Below, piece after piece: positions 20,005 to 27,930 of a stretch of 64,000 nt of DNA; position 1 is the first letter of the stretch, and every line of letters starts with the position of its first letter. Both the position numbers and the translations under genes were made by a program. The DNA is from Ancylomarina sp. 16SWW S1-10-2 (lineage in GTDB: Bacteria; Bacteroidota; Bacteroidia; Bacteroidales; Marinifilaceae). The DNA lies in the NCBI RefSeq assembly GCF_009669305.1, contig NZ_SADB01000011.1, forward strand, positions 124,582 to 188,581, written 5' to 3'. The notes beneath the pieces were generated by a model. It searched no databases, was not told the origin of the DNA, and worked only from the letters and a program-made list of their open reading frames with translations.

Positions 20005-20034
20005 AAAAAAAAGCTCTTCCATTTCGGGAAGAGC
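20005..20034 (-). terminator. Attenuator terminator 2 of the ilv operon (ilvD-proximal)
   Basis: Perfect 8-bp stem GCTCTTCC/GGAAGAGC with a 6-nt loop, then eight T residues on the minus strand. CTTCCC in its left arm can instead pair with GGGAAG near the end of leader peptide 2, the expected antiterminator. Confidence 0.85.
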
Positions 20035-20061
20035 GCTCATAAATTTCGTTATTTCGAATTA

Positions 20062-20145
20062 TTATGTGTACGTTACTTCCCCCATCGTCATTCTAATAAT
20101 GACGATGCTAATAATGACGATAATGACTAGCTTAACTGATACCAT
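20062..20145 (-). CDS. ilv operon leader peptide 2
   Basis: A 27-codon frame from ATG at 20145 to TAA at 20062. Residues 6-17 are LVIIVIISIVII, so almost every codon is Ile, Val or Leu. GGGGGAAG in codons 22-24 is the presumed left arm of the antiterminator that competes with the terminator at 20005-20034. It is the second of two consecutive leaders before ilvD. Its role is to sense charged Ile and Val tRNA by ribosome stalling. This is an inference from layout that has no other obvious explanation. Confidence 0.85.
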   Translation of the reverse strand: MVSVKLVIIVIISIVIIRMTMGEVTYT

Positions 20146-20160
20146 ACAATAATCTGACCT

Positions 20161-20194
20161 AAAAAAAAAACCTCTTCGTTTCGGAAGAGGTTTT
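20161..20194 (-). terminator. Attenuator terminator 1 of the ilv operon (distal)
   Basis: On the minus strand an 11-bp stem AAAACCTCTTC/GAAGAGGTTTT with a 6-nt loop, ending in a ten-T run. AACCTC in its left arm is complementary to GAGGTT in codons 21-23 of leader peptide 1. Confidence 0.85.
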
Positions 20195-20219
20195 GAATAT
20201 TTTGTAAAACTTGTTTCGT

Positions 20220-20303
20220 TTATTTAAATATGCTCAACCTCGAATCGTGTCCAATAAGGACGCGAATAATGACGTTAATAATAATGACAAATGTCAATTG
20301 CAT
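20220..20303 (-). CDS. ilv operon leader peptide 1
   Basis: A 27-codon frame from ATG at 20303 to TAA at 20220. Residues 6-17 are VIIINVIIRVLI, ten of twelve being Ile, Val or Leu. The later codons contain GAGGTT, which can pair with the left arm of the terminator at 20161-20194. It is followed 26 bp after its stop by that terminator, and then by a second complete leader-terminator unit. Same attenuation logic as leader peptide 2. Confidence 0.82.
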   Translation of the reverse strand: MQLTFVIIINVIIRVLIGHDSRLSIFK

Positions 20304-20720
20304 ATTGTTTTTTTTATTTTTGAATTTCTAGTTGAAATCCTATTGTTTTAATCGTGTCAACGAACCTTTACAATCATTCTCTCAATCTGATTACACTGAC
20401 AAATCTATACGACAAATATATGTTATAAAATCTATTATTTCCAAATCCTACGATTTCCAAACGTATTTTTAAGCGAACTAATTATCATAAATAAAGCTTA
20501 CACCCCAATATTTATAGGCTTTACAACTTTAAAAACATTGCAAGACTTATAAGATACTCACACTAATTTTATTGTTGAAAATAATTTGAATTACACTTGC
20601 TTTATCTTGTTTAAAGATAAGACTAAATGAACCAATCTTCTACTGGCACACTATATTTCTTCAAAAAAACTCACTTCAGCCATATTACACTATCTTTACA
20701 ATTAATTTAATTTCAGCCCC
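20304..20720. other. Upstream region of the ilv attenuators
   Basis: No gene is seen. It should contain the ilv promoter (on the minus strand TTGACACG at about 20352-20359 is a possible -35-like word, but no good TAnnTTTG box follows) and the 3' end of the elaA transcript, for which no terminator was recognised. Confidence 0.5.
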
Positions 20721-21197
20721 TTATAGTGCTTTATACATTTCAATATGAGGAATGCCATCTTCTAAATACCCTTCTCCTTTTTGGATAAAACCGTGAGCCT
20801 CATAGAATTTCTTCAAATATTTTTGTGCTGATATTTTTATAATATCCTCACCGTAATATTCTTTTATAGCTTTTATACTTTCGCTCATAAGGTTATGTCC
20901 ATAAGCATATCGACGTTCATCTTCAGCAACAATTACACGACCAATGCTACAGGCATCGAAATATTCACCCTTATCGAATAAACGAGCATAGGCACAAATC
21001 TTATTTCCTTTAAAACCTAAAACGTGCAATGCCTTTCTGTCTTTCCCATCCATATCGAGATAAACACAATCTTGTTCCACAACAAAAATTTGTGATCGCA
21101 GTTGCAATAAATTATACAATTGATCAAGTGTCAATTGGTCAAACTTAAGAACTTTCCACTCTAGATTTACGAACTTATTTTCATCTTGCTTTTTCAT
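20721..21197 (-). CDS. GNAT family N-acetyltransferase, ElaA-like
   Basis: A 158-aa cytosolic acetyltransferase. ElaA-type marks are the N-terminal LYNLLQLRSQIFVVEQDCVYLDMDGKD (quoted parts: LRSQIFVVEQ, DMDGKD), then IGRVIV, and the acetyl-CoA-binding loop ERRYAYGHNLM. YLKKFYEAHGFIQKGEGYLEDGIPHIEM forms the C-terminal end (parts KFYEAHGF and GIPHIEM). The substrate is unknown for the family. It is a single gene upstream of nothing obvious, reading toward the ilv leader region. Confidence 0.85.
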   Translation of the reverse strand: MKKQDENKFVNLEWKVLKFDQLTLDQLYNLLQLRSQIFVVEQDCVYLDMDGKDRKALHVLGFKGNKICAYARLFDKGEYFDACSIGRVIVAEDERRYAYGHNLMSESIKAIKEYYGEDIIKISAQKYLKKFYEAHGFIQKGEGYLEDGIPHIEMYKAL

Positions 21198-21299
21198 TCA
21201 TTCTCAATTAGAAAAGTAAAGTACCAAAACACAAGTTAGATTCATAAAATATCCAACGTGAATTTGTGTTTATATTAATTCAAGCTTTATTATAAATTC

Positions 21300-22658
21300 T
21301 TATTTTGCATTTGAAGGCAAATCAAGACCATAACCTGAAACCTTATCTTCACGTTTTAATAATATCGCAAATATCAATCCTAAAATTCCCAATGAGGCAA
21401 ACATGATCATTGTATAAGTATAATTAAGGCTTTCTGCTCCCGGAGCATTGGTTTTGTCCAATACAAGTCCTGCTAATATTGGAAAAATCCATAAGCCAAT
21501 ATTCTGTACCGAGAACATGAAACCATATGCCGTACCAATTCGTTTCTCATCAACAATTTTAGCAACTGATGGCCACATTGAAGCTGGCACCAAAGAGAAT
21601 GCAATTCCTAAAACAACCATCAAAACATAGGGGTTAATTGTGGTGAATGCGAAACAAGTATGTACAAAAACTAAGATGAGTGATCCATATATCATTAGAG
21701 TAGCAGCTCTACCATACTTATCAACAATAAAACCAAATAGAGGTGTAAAAATCATGGTCCCAACAGGCAACATAGATGATATGTCGCTTGAATCGGAAAT
21801 AGATAAATTGAACTTATTTAAGAAGAAATCAGCTGAAAATGAAAAGAAAGGGAAAACGGCTGAATAAAAAGTCAAGCATAATAAAGTCACATACATAAAA
21901 GAACGATTGAATATCAATTCTTTTAAATCAGAAAATTTGAATGGATCACTTTTCTCAGCGATTCCATCTTGTTGGCTTTGTCTATCCAATTTTAGATCGA
22001 ACATCATATAAATCATGAAAACTAATAAAGAAATAGTTACAAAAAGAGCCGCAAACCAAATAGCTGTTGTCCAGCCTGATGGGGACTTAATTAAATAAGG
22101 TGACAGTTGAAATGCCAAGAAAGACCCTGTTCGTGCCAATCCTAATTTCACCCCAAAAGCTAAAGCTAACTCTTTACCTTTAAACCATTTTACAATAATT
22201 TTAGAAATAACCACAATACTGGTTTCAGCACCTAATCCGAAAAGGAAACGTCCTAAAAGCATCATCTTAAGCTGAGGCGAATAGTTTGGCAAAAAGGATG
22301 ACATAAAACCATATCCCCATCCACCATTACTGTAAATATCGCTGGCTCCGTAAGCAGTTACTAAAGCACCAAAGGCCATAAAGGAAACGAACATGAATCC
22401 TGTTCGACGAATGCCTAATTTATCAAGAACAATACCGCCAACAACGGCCATACACAAGAAAACATTCGATAAAGAGTATACCGAAACAAACAAGCCATAA
22501 TGAGTGGAAGTAAAACCAAATTCCTTCTCAAATATCGTTTTTAAAGGTGAGAGTGCATCGTAGAAATAATAGTTGGCTGCTAAAACAAAACCCACCATAA
22601 GTAGCATTACCCATCGCATCCAAACATTATCACGTAGGGTCCTTTTTAAGTTTTTCAT
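21300..22658 (-). CDS. Major facilitator superfamily transporter (MFSD1-like)
   Basis: A 452-aa inner-membrane protein with about 12 hydrophobic helices. The MFS loop motif VLDKLGIRRTG follows helix 2, and a second copy FIVDKYGRAAT follows helix 8. GRFLFGLGAETSIVVISKIIVKW is the helix 4 region (parts FLFGLGAETS, IVKWF). The ATG at 22658 (MKNLKRTL) replaces a TTG seven codons earlier. The overall look resembles the MFSD1-like group, some members of which move dipeptides, but the substrate here is a guess. It is divergent from the NfeD gene, with a 211-bp spacer holding both promoters. Confidence 0.75.
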   Translation of the reverse strand: MKNLKRTLRDNVWMRWVMLLMVGFVLAANYYFYDALSPLKTIFEKEFGFTSTHYGLFVSVYSLSNVFLCMAVVGGIVLDKLGIRRTGFMFVSFMAFGALVTAYGASDIYSNGGWGYGFMSSFLPNYSPQLKMMLLGRFLFGLGAETSIVVISKIIVKWFKGKELALAFGVKLGLARTGSFLAFQLSPYLIKSPSGWTTAIWFAALFVTISLLVFMIYMMFDLKLDRQSQQDGIAEKSDPFKFSDLKELIFNRSFMYVTLLCLTFYSAVFPFFSFSADFFLNKFNLSISDSSDISSMLPVGTMIFTPLFGFIVDKYGRAATLMIYGSLILVFVHTCFAFTTINPYVLMVVLGIAFSLVPASMWPSVAKIVDEKRIGTAYGFMFSVQNIGLWIFPILAGLVLDKTNAPGAESLNYTYTMIMFASLGILGLIFAILLKREDKVSGYGLDLPSNAK

Positions 22659-22869
22659 ATTCGTTTTTTGTCGTTTCAATTTTAGGCCGGATTGTAATCA
22701 GCTTCGAAAATACGAATTAAATTTTGACTTGTTAATTTTAATCAAAATGAGGGTCTTTATTTTTCACACTATAAATAGCTTTCAAATAAGTAAAAATATT
22801 ATAAGTCAATTAAACGTATTTATTACCTTTAGTACATTATACATTTATGAAATTCAATTTCGACTAAAT

Positions 22870-24285
22870 ATGAAAAATCGTTTATTCTGTTTACTTCTCG
22901 CTCTTATCATTCCTTTAGTTTCATTCTCGCAAAAAACTAACGATAGTTTGGACGTATTAAAAGTAAAGGTTTATAAGTTTGATATAAAACAAGAAATAGG
23001 ACCTCCTGTTTGGCGACAAACTAAAGATGCATTTGCTGAAGCTAAAGCATGGAATGCGGATATATTCCTAATTCACATGAATACCTATGGAGGAGCTGTG
23101 GTTGATGCAGATTCCATTAGGACTGCTATTCTTAATAGTGAAAAACCAGTTTATGTCTATATCGATAATAATGCCGCATCAGCAGGAGCACTTATTTCAA
23201 TTGCATGCGATGGTATTTATATGCGAACAGGAGCTAATATTGGAGCTGCTACCGTTGTAAACCAAACAGGCGAAGCTATGCCCGATAAGTATCAATCTTA
23301 CATGAGATCGACTATGCGAGCTACAGCAGAATCGCATGGAAAGGATACTTTGATTCAGAATGGAGATACGATCGTGAAATGGAAAAGAGATCCACTTATA
23401 GCTGAAGCTATGGTTGATCCCCGCACTTATATTAAAAACGTAATTGATACGGGTAAAGTTTTAACCTTTACCCCAAACGAAGCCATTAAAAATGGATATT
23501 GTGAAGGTATTGCCAACTCTGTTGAAGAAGTTTTAAAGCAATTGAAAGTAGAAGACTATGTGATTAAAAAATATGAGCCTTCAGGTATCGAAAAACTTGT
23601 GGATTTTATGTTGAATCCTATGTTTCAAGGCCTGTTTATCATGCTTATCATCGGGGGAATTTATTTTGAGTTACAATCTCCAGGAATAGGATTTCCTTTG
23701 ATTATAGCGATAATTGGAGCATTCCTATACTTTTCACCTTTATACCTAGAAGGTTTGGCTGCTAATTGGGAAATCATTCTTTTCATCGTAGGAGTCGCCC
23801 TCATTGGGGTCGAAGTATTTGTGATTCCAGGTTTTGGTGTTGCAGGTGTTTCTGGTATTGTTCTTATTATATCAGGACTAAGCTTAAGTTTGATTGACAA
23901 TGTGAATCTTGAATTTGAACCTCGTCATATTAAAGCACTTTTAGGTGCAATTCTTCTGGTCACCTTCTCAATGCTCTCCTCTATTATCATATCCATAAAC
24001 CTGAGTAAAAGACTCTTTGCCGGGAAAGGATATCTTGGAAGATTGGCACTTAAGACCGAAGGTAAAATTGAAGAAGGCTATATTGGTGTAGATATGAGTC
24101 CAAAATCACTTGTAGGTCAAAAGGGAATTTGTGGAACCGATCTTCGTCCATCGGGTAAAATTATTATTAATGAAGAAATTTACGATGCAAAATCGGAAGA
24201 CGGCTTTATAAATAAGGGAACTGAAATTATTGTTCTTCGTTACGAAACAGGGCAAGTTTATGTCATGAAAGCTAATAATGAATAA
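22870..24285 (+). CDS. NfeD-type membrane serine protease (ClpP-like domain)
   Basis: A 471-aa protein. The ATG at 22870 gives a signal peptide (LFCLLLALIIPLVSFSQ). Longer frames upstream would run through the neighbouring MFS gene. It has an N-terminal ClpP/crotonase-like protease domain (about 30-220) with MNTYGGAVVDAD and the nucleophile segment NNAASAGALISIACDGIYM (Ser about 105). Four or five transmembrane helices follow (about 255-390), then a C-terminal NfeD OB-fold (about 400-471, LVGQKGICGTDLRPSGKI). Family members cleave membrane proteins such as stomatins. No stomatin/SPFH gene is adjacent here. Confidence 0.88.
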   Translation: MKNRLFCLLLALIIPLVSFSQKTNDSLDVLKVKVYKFDIKQEIGPPVWRQTKDAFAEAKAWNADIFLIHMNTYGGAVVDADSIRTAILNSEKPVYVYIDNNAASAGALISIACDGIYMRTGANIGAATVVNQTGEAMPDKYQSYMRSTMRATAESHGKDTLIQNGDTIVKWKRDPLIAEAMVDPRTYIKNVIDTGKVLTFTPNEAIKNGYCEGIANSVEEVLKQLKVEDYVIKKYEPSGIEKLVDFMLNPMFQGLFIMLIIGGIYFELQSPGIGFPLIIAIIGAFLYFSPLYLEGLAANWEIILFIVGVALIGVEVFVIPGFGVAGVSGIVLIISGLSLSLIDNVNLEFEPRHIKALLGAILLVTFSMLSSIIISINLSKRLFAGKGYLGRLALKTEGKIEEGYIGVDMSPKSLVGQKGICGTDLRPSGKIIINEEIYDAKSEDGFINKGTEIIVLRYETGQVYVMKANNE

Positions 24286-24367
24286 TCAATGAGTGAAAAG
24301 ATATCAGGAGAATGGTGTTTTGGCAGGCTTCACTAATTTTTTTCACTTTAACCTTTAAATTTATTAC

Positions 24368-24397
24368 TTGACACTTTAGCCTTAATCTCTATCTTTG
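24368..24397 (+). promoter_or_regulatory. Bacteroidota-type promoter of the mgtC-like gene
   Basis: TTGAC (24368) and TATCTTTG (24390-24397), 18 bp apart, match the TTTG/TAnnTTTG promoter form. Transcription would start near 24404, about 12 nt before the ATG. Confidence 0.6.
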
Positions 24398-24415
24398 CGA
24401 ACCAAATAATACAAT

Positions 24416-25126
24416 ATGTCATTATTCGAAGAAATAATAAATGAGAAAACAATCACAACCGGAACAGTAGCTTTTCGAATGCTACTCAGTTTGGCTGTGA
24501 GTGTTATTGTAGGTATTGAACGAGAATATCATAAACAACCAGCTGGTTTACGTACCCATGTTCTTATTAGTTTGGGTGCAACTCTTATTATGCTGCTTTC
24601 TATCTACATTCCACAAACTTTTACTCAATATAGCCCTGCCGATCCTGCTCGACTTGCCGCACAAGTTGTTTCAGGTATTGGTTTTCTAGGAGCAGGTGCA
24701 ATTATGAAGTTTGGATTCAACGTAAAAGGTCTTACAACCGCTGCTTCAATCTGGGTAATTGCGGCTATTGGCTTAGCCATAGGTGCAGGTATGTATTTGG
24801 CAACCGCTATTGCTGCAGGCATACTCCTTTTCGCTCTTTCCTTTCTTAATATCTTCGAAAAATGGATGTTTCCAGCTAAATCCATCAAACATTTACATGT
24901 TTATTCAGCAGTTGGTTTTGAACTTAAAACGGATCCTATTTTAACTCTTCTAAAAAAGAACCAGGTGAATGTCCAAACCATAGATATTGAACAATCATTT
25001 GATGAAAAACGTACCAATCTTTACTTTGTTATTCAAATTAAAGAAAAGGTAAAAATCAATAAGCTTTCTGAAGAAATTGGTGCTATTGAAGGCGTTCAGA
25101 AAGTTAAACTACAACAAATCGTTTAA
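24416..25126 (+). CDS. MgtC/SapB family membrane protein
   Basis: A 236-aa protein. The conserved N-terminal membrane region (about 15-150, five helices) carries SVIVGIEREYHKQPAGLRTHVLISLGA (parts GIEREYHKQPAG, LRTHVLI) and GIGFLGAGAIMK, diagnostic of MgtC/SapB. The C-terminal about 80 residues form a soluble ACT-like domain (HVYSAVGFE to the end). The family is tied to magnesium homeostasis and membrane potential; the exact activity is unclear. A methyltransferase follows 30 bp downstream, so the two are probably co-transcribed. Confidence 0.9.
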   Translation: MSLFEEIINEKTITTGTVAFRMLLSLAVSVIVGIEREYHKQPAGLRTHVLISLGATLIMLLSIYIPQTFTQYSPADPARLAAQVVSGIGFLGAGAIMKFGFNVKGLTTAASIWVIAAIGLAIGAGMYLATAIAAGILLFALSFLNIFEKWMFPAKSIKHLHVYSAVGFELKTDPILTLLKKNQVNVQTIDIEQSFDEKRTNLYFVIQIKEKVKINKLSEEIGAIEGVQKVKLQQIV

Positions 25127-25156
25127 GAAATAAAACAATACTTACTCAAACTCTAT

Positions 25157-26026
25157 ATGAACCTAATAAATAATGGGAAACTTGATTTTTCCCAACTGGA
25201 AAGTATTACAAAAAAACCAAAGCTTTTCACTAAAGATAAAGTCAACTTTTGGCAAGATCCATACATTTCGGAACATATTCTTTACGCTCATTTAGATGAT
25301 GAAAGTGATGAAGGTTCAAGAAAATACGAAACTGTGATTAAATCGGTCTTATGGCTATCGGAGTATATGAGTATGCCCAATGGATCTCGATTACTCGATT
25401 TGGGTTGCGGACCAGGTTTATATAGCGAGCATTTCCATGGTCAAGGTTTCAAGGTAACAGGTATCGATTTCTCACAAAATTCTATTGACTATGCCAAAGA
25501 AGAAGCGAAAGCCTCACAATACGATATTGAATACATCTGTCAAAATTACCTAGAGATAGACTACACCAATGAATTCGATGTGATTACGCTTATTTACGGT
25601 GATTTATGTGTGCTTTCTCATCAAGACAGAGATTTGCTTTTAACTAAGGTTCGAAAGGCTCTTAAACCTGGAGGCTACCTTATTTTCGATTTATTTACCA
25701 GAGAATACTTTAAAAAAGGACACGAAAATCAAAGCTGGTATGTCAGTCAGGAAGAAGGCTTTTGGAAAGAGGAAGAACATCTGCTTCTACATGAACATAT
25801 CAAGTACAAGAAAGAGAAAGTTCGATTAGAAAAATACACCTTGATCATGAATGATGGACGAATGCAGAATTATCATATCTGGAAGCATTACTTCTCTCTT
25901 AAGCGTGCCCAAGAAATGATGAAACAACATCAATTTGATCTTAAGGATTTTTGGAGCGACCTGTGTGGAAAACCTTATGACGTTAAAAGTTCATGGATTG
26001 CTATGATCGCTCAAAAGCCTTTATAG
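25157..26026 (+). CDS. Class I SAM-dependent methyltransferase
   Basis: 289 aa. The SAM-binding motif I is LLDLGCGPGLYSEHF (about 79-93). Acidic motif II ends VTGIDFSQNSIDYA, and motif IV is FDVITLIYGDLCVLS. This is a Methyltransf_25/11-like fold with extra N- and C-terminal segments. The substrate cannot be inferred. It follows the mgtC-like gene closely on the same strand. Confidence 0.85.
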   Translation: MNLINNGKLDFSQLESITKKPKLFTKDKVNFWQDPYISEHILYAHLDDESDEGSRKYETVIKSVLWLSEYMSMPNGSRLLDLGCGPGLYSEHFHGQGFKVTGIDFSQNSIDYAKEEAKASQYDIEYICQNYLEIDYTNEFDVITLIYGDLCVLSHQDRDLLLTKVRKALKPGGYLIFDLFTREYFKKGHENQSWYVSQEEGFWKEEEHLLLHEHIKYKKEKVRLEKYTLIMNDGRMQNYHIWKHYFSLKRAQEMMKQHQFDLKDFWSDLCGKPYDVKSSWIAMIAQKPL

Positions 26027-26129
26027 GAATTCTTAATAAGAATAATAACTTTTTTATCCTAATAAATATTTCAATTATTGTTTTAACTTCGAAATTGATA
26101 AAATGTTAAGTTTAAAAAAATAATTAATA

Positions 26130-26684
26130 ATGAAACGTTTAAATACGATACTTACCTACACAGCCATATTTATTAGTTTTTGTGCCTTTTTTGTTTCAAT
26201 TTACCAGACCCAAGTCTTAAAGAAACAAACCGAAATCATGCAAGAACAGCAACAGGCTGCTGTCTGGCCAAGACTATTTATTGCTCGAAGTACGAGCTCC
26301 AATATATACCAGTATCAGTTAAAAAATGATGGCGTGGGACCAGCTATTATTAAATATGTCGAAATATCTATAGATGGGAAAGCATACAAAACCTGGGATG
26401 ATATTATAAGCTCTATTAGCGGTCAAAAAGGCAATAGTTTAAGCAGAAGCATGATTAACAATAGGGTTATTAGATCTTGTGAAAACGTTATCATGTTTAG
26501 TATCAATGATGTTGAGCTAATAAAAAAAATATATAAACAGAAATCCAAAATAACTATCGATATTTATTATACGTCAGTTTATGGAAAATGCTGGCGATTG
26601 AAACAAGAATCAGGTCAGCCTTTTGCAGTTCCCGAGATTGTTGATGACTACCCTAGAACAAAAGATTCTGAATTTATGAATTAA
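26130..26684 (+). CDS. Hypothetical membrane-anchored protein
   Basis: 184 aa with one N-terminal helix (about 9-28: ILTYTAIFISFCAFFVSIYQ), a short charged coiled segment (KKQTEIMQEQQQAAVWPR), then a mostly beta-rich soluble domain with no family I recognise. It is probably anchored in the inner membrane facing out. An insertion sequence sits immediately behind its TAA; the duplicated 8-bp target GAATTAAA contains the stop codon, so the reading frame is intact. Confidence 0.65.
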   Translation: MKRLNTILTYTAIFISFCAFFVSIYQTQVLKKQTEIMQEQQQAAVWPRLFIARSTSSNIYQYQLKNDGVGPAIIKYVEISIDGKAYKTWDDIISSISGQKGNSLSRSMINNRVIRSCENVIMFSINDVELIKKIYKQKSKITIDIYYTSVYGKCWRLKQESGQPFAVPEIVDDYPRTKDSEFMN

Positions 26685-26685
26685 A
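26678..26685. repeat. Left target-site duplication of the IS element
   Basis: GAATTAAA directly before the left inverted repeat, repeated exactly at 27914-27921 after the right one. Confidence 0.9.
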
Positions 26686-26876
26686 GGTGTAATAGACAAA
26701 ATGGTTGCACTTTTTAAGTAAAACATTTCAAGTGGACAAAATGGTTGCTGTATTTTTGCTCTTCATTTTCGTTTGTAAATTCAAGTTAATTACATTTGAT
26801 TTATCAAGTTAAACAAAAGCAGGCTATGCTGGAGAGCAACCTGTCAGGGATATACTTGATGACTGACGAAAAAGTC

Positions 26877-26916
26877 AAATATAAGGAGTTCAAAAATGGA
26901 ATTCCTTATATTTTTT
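26877..26916. terminator. Terminator-like hairpin inside the IS end
   Basis: AAATATAAGGA pairs with TCCTTATATTT, plus an inner TTC/GAA, just beyond the transposase stop, with six T residues on the plus-strand side. It may end transposase transcription or block read-through into the element from the plus-strand gene to the left. Confidence 0.6.
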
Positions 26917-26925
26917 CCGAAGTCT

Positions 26926-27838
26926 TTATGCCTTTAAAAACTCATCAATAAACTTCATTTTTCTTTTTAAAGTAAGACCATTATGATTTCTGAGTTTGTT
27001 CTTTAAATCTGCAAAATGTCCCTCTATTGCACTTGTGGTATTCGGCATTTTTAACTCCATGTTATTATACCATGTAAAAAGCCATTCAGTGTTAGTTTTA
27101 AGACTTCTGTAGGCACTTCTTAATCGTTTGTGAGTGTAATGACTTTTTCCTGTTTCAGGATTACTTGTTCGCTCATTTAGAAATGATTCCCATTTGGTAT
27201 GCCATAATTTTAATCCACCTTCAAATGATTCTTTATCTGTCATTTTCATCATTGCAACAAATTCTTTCAGTTCAATAGCTGCGGGTAGTTTGGTTTTTTT
27301 AGTTATGTATCTACGAATGATGGCTACTTGATGAAATTGACACATTTGAACAGGAATTTTACCAAAAGACTGCAATAATCCTCTACGACCATCACAAATA
27401 ATAGCTGCAACTCTAAATCCCTTGGATTGCAATTCATTTACCCCTTGGATGTACAAAGAATTAGTTTCTGATTTCACATAGTATTTTAGTAGGTTTTCTT
27501 TGGTATAAAAATCTTTAAAAAGCATTACGCCAAAGTTCTTTCCCCAATATGTTGTATCCATCAAAACGACAACCACTCTAGATTCTTTTCCAGGAATAAT
27601 AACTTGATATGAATCTATTTTTCGTTGGATGGTTCGTATAGAACAATTGTACTTTTTTGACAACTGTAGATAAGTCTGTTTCCCTTTAGTATAATCCTCC
27701 CAAATATCTTTAGAATTGAATTTTTCACCACCAATAAAATATCTATTACAAGCTAAACATTTATAGCGTTGTCTGTTATTACGAACACCATGTTTTCTCG
27801 TAATTGAACTATTGCAAAAAAAGCATTTTTTTATTCAT
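26926..27838 (-). pseudogene. IS256-like transposase, split by a 1-nt frameshift in an A7 run
   Basis: The intact frame (TTG 27663 to 26926, 245 aa) has DDE residues in VLMDTTYWG, IICDGRRG and TTSAIEGHFADLKNKLRNH, and VQMCQFHQ between them. The same frame continues upstream without stops to 27835, encoding an N-terminal zinc ribbon (KCFFCNSS and YKCLACNRYF). The only good start, ATG at 27838 (AATAAAAAAATGC context), is one base out of frame across the A7 run; frame 0 stops after ten codons. Removing one A gives a continuous 304-aa transposase. Either this copy is dead or it is made by slippage, as in some IS elements. A base-calling error in the homopolymer is also possible. Confidence 0.8.
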
Positions 27839-27913
27839 AACCTTTGATTTGCTTTAAAGCTAATAAAACCTAAGCTTAGCGGAAGATTTACCAACCATTT
27901 TGTCTATTACGCC

Positions 27914-27921
27914 GAATTAAA
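27914..27921. repeat. Right target-site duplication of the IS element
   Basis: GAATTAAA, identical to 26678-26685. Confidence 0.9.
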
Positions 27922-27930
27922 GTATTTAAA

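Larger units (their letters stand above)
26686..27913 (-). mobile_element. Insertion sequence, IS256-like (zinc-ribbon variant), 1228 bp
   Basis: The ends are 22-bp inverted repeats (26686-26707 and 27892-27913; shared core GTAATAGACAAAATGGTTG, one mismatch at position 3). They are flanked by a perfect 8-bp direct repeat GAATTAAA. A subterminal second copy of GACAAAATGGTTGC occurs at 26734-26747. The element carries one transposase gene on the minus strand. The 8-bp duplication, the D/D/E residues and the C-x2-H motif between the second D and the E all fit the IS256 (mutator) group. The perfect duplication means a recent, still complete insertion. Confidence 0.9.
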
